Assembly (NCBI GenBank): GCA_017885485.1
Contig: JAFNFZ010000153.1
Location: 1-7,464, forward strand
DNA from: Chloroflexota bacterium
GTDB lineage: Bacteria; Chloroflexota; Dehalococcoidia; UBA2247; RBG-13-53-26
Direction: 5' to 3'
DNA: 7,464 bases
The position numbers were made by a program, and so were the translations under genes. The notes beneath the pieces are model-generated. The model saw nothing but the letters and a program-made list of their open reading frames with translations. It did not search any database and was not told the DNA's origin. Shown one piece after another: positions 5,957 through 7,464 of the stretch; the first letter of the stretch is position 1; every line of letters begins with the position of its first letter.

Positions 5957-6397
5957 CTACTTCGGCTCTATCTGGCCCACGATAGCCCCGACACCATGCA
6001 GATCAGCCGACTTCAGCATGTACTCCTTGTACTTCCTGAACCTGCCGCCTAAGTGTCGTGCTATGTAGTCCTGGTCGTATTCTACGAGGGCGACAACGCC
6101 GATACCCAACTCTTTCGCCCTGGCGTGAGCCTCATCCACATCGTCCACGCAGAATACCACCCCGACCAGTCCTTCGCCCCGCTTGTTGATGATCTGCTCT
6201 ATGTAGCTGTTGCGCCCGGGCAACGGCGAGCACAGCTCTACGCCGGCATCCCAGTTGATGAACACCCTGACCCCGTAGGAATCCGCGCCGGCGCTCATGT
6301 CGTGGAAGGTACCACCAAGGAGTCTGGAGTATGTCTCGACAGCTTTGTCCAGATCCTTGACGGCGATGACCACCCTGTTAACACCTTCTGGCTTCAT
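5957..6397 (-). CDS. VOC-fold protein (glyoxalase/methylmalonyl-CoA epimerase-like)
   Basis: This 146-aa protein has the paired beta-alpha-beta-beta-beta layout of the vicinal oxygen chelate superfamily. The first module begins VNRVVIAVKDLDKAVETYS (6-24); the second begins KRGEGLVGVVFCVDDVDEA (72-90). The nearest familiar pattern is methylmalonyl-CoA epimerase, where metal is held by His, Gln, His and Glu. Aligned by eye, the corresponding residues here are Arg8, Glu54, Gly79 and about Gly141, so at least three of four ligands are missing. It may bind metal differently, or be a metal-free binding or catalytic protein. The start is ATG at 6397 behind AAGG with 4-nt spacing, 6 bp after the stop of the upstream oxidoreductase gene, which implies translational coupling. 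The stop is TAG (5959-5957). Confidence 0.88.
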   Translation of the reverse strand: MKPEGVNRVVIAVKDLDKAVETYSRLLGGTFHDMSAGADSYGVRVFINWDAGVELCSPLPGRNSYIEQIINKRGEGLVGVVFCVDDVDEAHARAKELGIGVVALVEYDQDYIARHLGGRFRKYKEYMLKSADLHGVGAIVGQIEPK

Positions 6398-6403
6398 ACT
6401 ACC

Positions 6404-7429
6404 TTACTGGCAGATGGACCAGCGGCGTCTGATTCCCTCGGCCTCGCTGATCATATTCTCGATGAACTCCCTGACACCGACCACCCTGTCGATTACAGCC
6501 ACAGCCAGCGACCCCGGCAGGCTTCTCAGTATCTCCTCCTCTATGGCCTCCTCGGTCAGGTCATCCCCGGTGAGGTCGGGCATATCGGGTGAATCCTTGA
6601 GCATCACTCTCTCCAGTCTCATCAGCCACTTATCCACCGGAGCCGATTCCCTTTCGGCCATCACCCGGGCCAACTCTTCAGGCTTGGGCGGAGCCAGACA
6701 CCGCTCCCGATATCTAGGCTCTGTGGGGTCGGCCTCGGCCATGGACTGCTTGTGGCGTTCAGAGATAGGGCACTCTTTAGTGGCCATGAAAGCGGTGCCC
6801 AGATAGACCGCCTCCGCACCCATGGCCAGGGCGGCCATGAAACCACGGGCGTCGCCTATGCCGCCAGCAGCAATGACCGGAACTTTCAACAGCTTCACCG
6901 CCCAGGGGATGGATACCATGGTGGGGAGCTGTAGGGTGCTCTTGAATCCCGCTCCTTCCAGTCCCACAATGACCACGGCATCAACCCCCTGCTGCTCTGC
7001 CGCCAGAGCATGCTTCACAGTGGCCACCTTGTGAATCCACTTGACGCCAGTAGCCTGCAGCCGCTTCCCATACGTGTCGGCCCGGTAGGAAGCGGTCTCA
7101 ACCACCGGAATGCCTTCCTCGATAACCACCTGGCACATATCATCAATGTTGGGGCAGGTCATGATGGTCAGGTTCACTCCAAAGGGCTTGTCGGTGAGTG
7201 ACCTGGCCCGGCGGATGTCCTGGCGCAGCCCCTCAGGCGTACGCAGGGCGGTGGCGGTGATCATCCCCAGCCCGCCCGCTTCAGAGACCGGAACCGCCAG
7301 AGCCGATGTGCCAAAGCTGCCAAAGCCCCCCTCGATGATCGGGTATCTTATCCTCAGCATCTCGGTTATCCTGGTCTTCCACAAGTCGGCTGAGCCCTTC
7401 CGTCTGTGACTTGATGGCGTATCACGCAT
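6404..7429 (-). CDS. Nitronate monooxygenase/FabK-like FMN oxidoreductase
   Basis: This 341-aa TIM-barrel flavoprotein belongs to the family containing nitronate monooxygenase (2-nitropropane dioxygenase) and enoyl-ACP reductase FabK. Visible FMN-binding features are YPIIEGGFGSFG near residues 29-40, PFGVN (82-86), AAGGIGDARG (187-196) and LGTAFMATKECP (210-221). Where nitronate monooxygenases usually have an EAGGH-type segment with the active-site His, this protein has GLEGAGFK (156-163), with Phe162 in place of His. Nitronate oxidation is therefore doubtful; the real substrate is unknown. A C-terminal extension of about 90 residues (acidic LTGDDLTEEAIEEEI, then SEAEGIRRRWSICQ) follows the barrel core. 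The start chosen is ATG at 7429, 8 nt after GAGGTGA. An in-frame GTG at 7441 lies inside that ribosome site and is unlikely. The stop is TAA (6406-6404). It is first of three co-directional genes wholly in the window. Confidence 0.9.
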   Translation of the reverse strand: MRDTPSSHRRKGSADLWKTRITEMLRIRYPIIEGGFGSFGTSALAVPVSEAGGLGMITATALRTPEGLRQDIRRARSLTDKPFGVNLTIMTCPNIDDMCQVVIEEGIPVVETASYRADTYGKRLQATGVKWIHKVATVKHALAAEQQGVDAVVIVGLEGAGFKSTLQLPTMVSIPWAVKLLKVPVIAAGGIGDARGFMAALAMGAEAVYLGTAFMATKECPISERHKQSMAEADPTEPRYRERCLAPPKPEELARVMAERESAPVDKWLMRLERVMLKDSPDMPDLTGDDLTEEAIEEEILRSLPGSLAVAVIDRVVGVREFIENMISEAEGIRRRWSICQ

Positions 7430-7437
7430 GGTGAGAT

Positions 7438-7464
7438 TCACCTCTTGCTGACCAGTTTCTTAAC
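7438..7464 (-). CDS. Possible last codons of an upstream operon gene (partial)
   Basis: From the window edge, one minus-strand frame reads VKKLVSKR and ends at TGA (7440-7438). That TGA lies inside the GAGGTGA ribosome binding site of the oxidoreductase gene, a common arrangement at operon junctions. Only eight codons are visible, so the call rests on position and on a plausible basic C-terminus. The gene's identity cannot be stated. Confidence 0.3.
   Translation of the reverse strand, partial: VKKLVSKR

Overview
This 7.5 kb window looks like chromosomal DNA from a free-living bacterium of moderately high GC content. Genes are closely packed, Shine-Dalgarno sequences are strong, and GTG/TTG starts appear several times. 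The protein set (BipA/TypA, a zinc-ribbon RDD membrane protein, a PaaI-type thioesterase, a FabK/nitronate monooxygenase-like flavoprotein) would suit Chloroflexota such as Dehalococcoidia. That placement is an impression from protein style, not something the sequence proves. There is no RNA gene, CRISPR array, transposase or phage module.

Layout. Positions 1-180 hold the 3' end of an unrecognised + strand gene. It converges on a small 71-codon gene on the minus strand (190-405), which has a near-perfect ribosome binding site. A divergent intergenic region (406-567) carries a good sigma70-type promoter for an unrecognised 112-aa protein (568-906, +). From there on, all larger genes are on the minus strand: a zinc-ribbon/RDD membrane protein (947-1474) with its own extended -10 promoter, a PaaI-like hotdog thioesterase (1635-2105), and typA/bipA (2215-4059). 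Two near-identical 46-bp copies of a palindromic (REP-like) element lie just downstream of the stop codons of typA and the thioesterase gene.

The 392-bp region 4066-4457 separates typA from an upstream metabolic cluster. It contains a + strand 55-codon small ORF with a consensus ribosome binding site, preceded by a perfect 8-bp hairpin. The cluster, transcribed right to left, is a truncated upstream gene (only its last codons visible), a nitronate monooxygenase/FabK-like flavin oxidoreductase (6404-7429), a VOC-fold protein starting 6 bp later (5957-6397), and an NAD(P)+-dependent aldehyde dehydrogenase (4458-5882).

How the genes fit together. typA and the thioesterase gene may be co-transcribed. 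The oxidoreductase, VOC and aldehyde dehydrogenase genes look like one catabolic or detoxification operon. The oxidoreductase lacks the usual active-site histidine and the VOC protein lacks most canonical metal ligands, so standard names for these two would be misleading. No complete novel system is evident. The best leads are the two small genes, the paired palindromes, and the oxidoreductase/VOC pair with non-canonical active sites.
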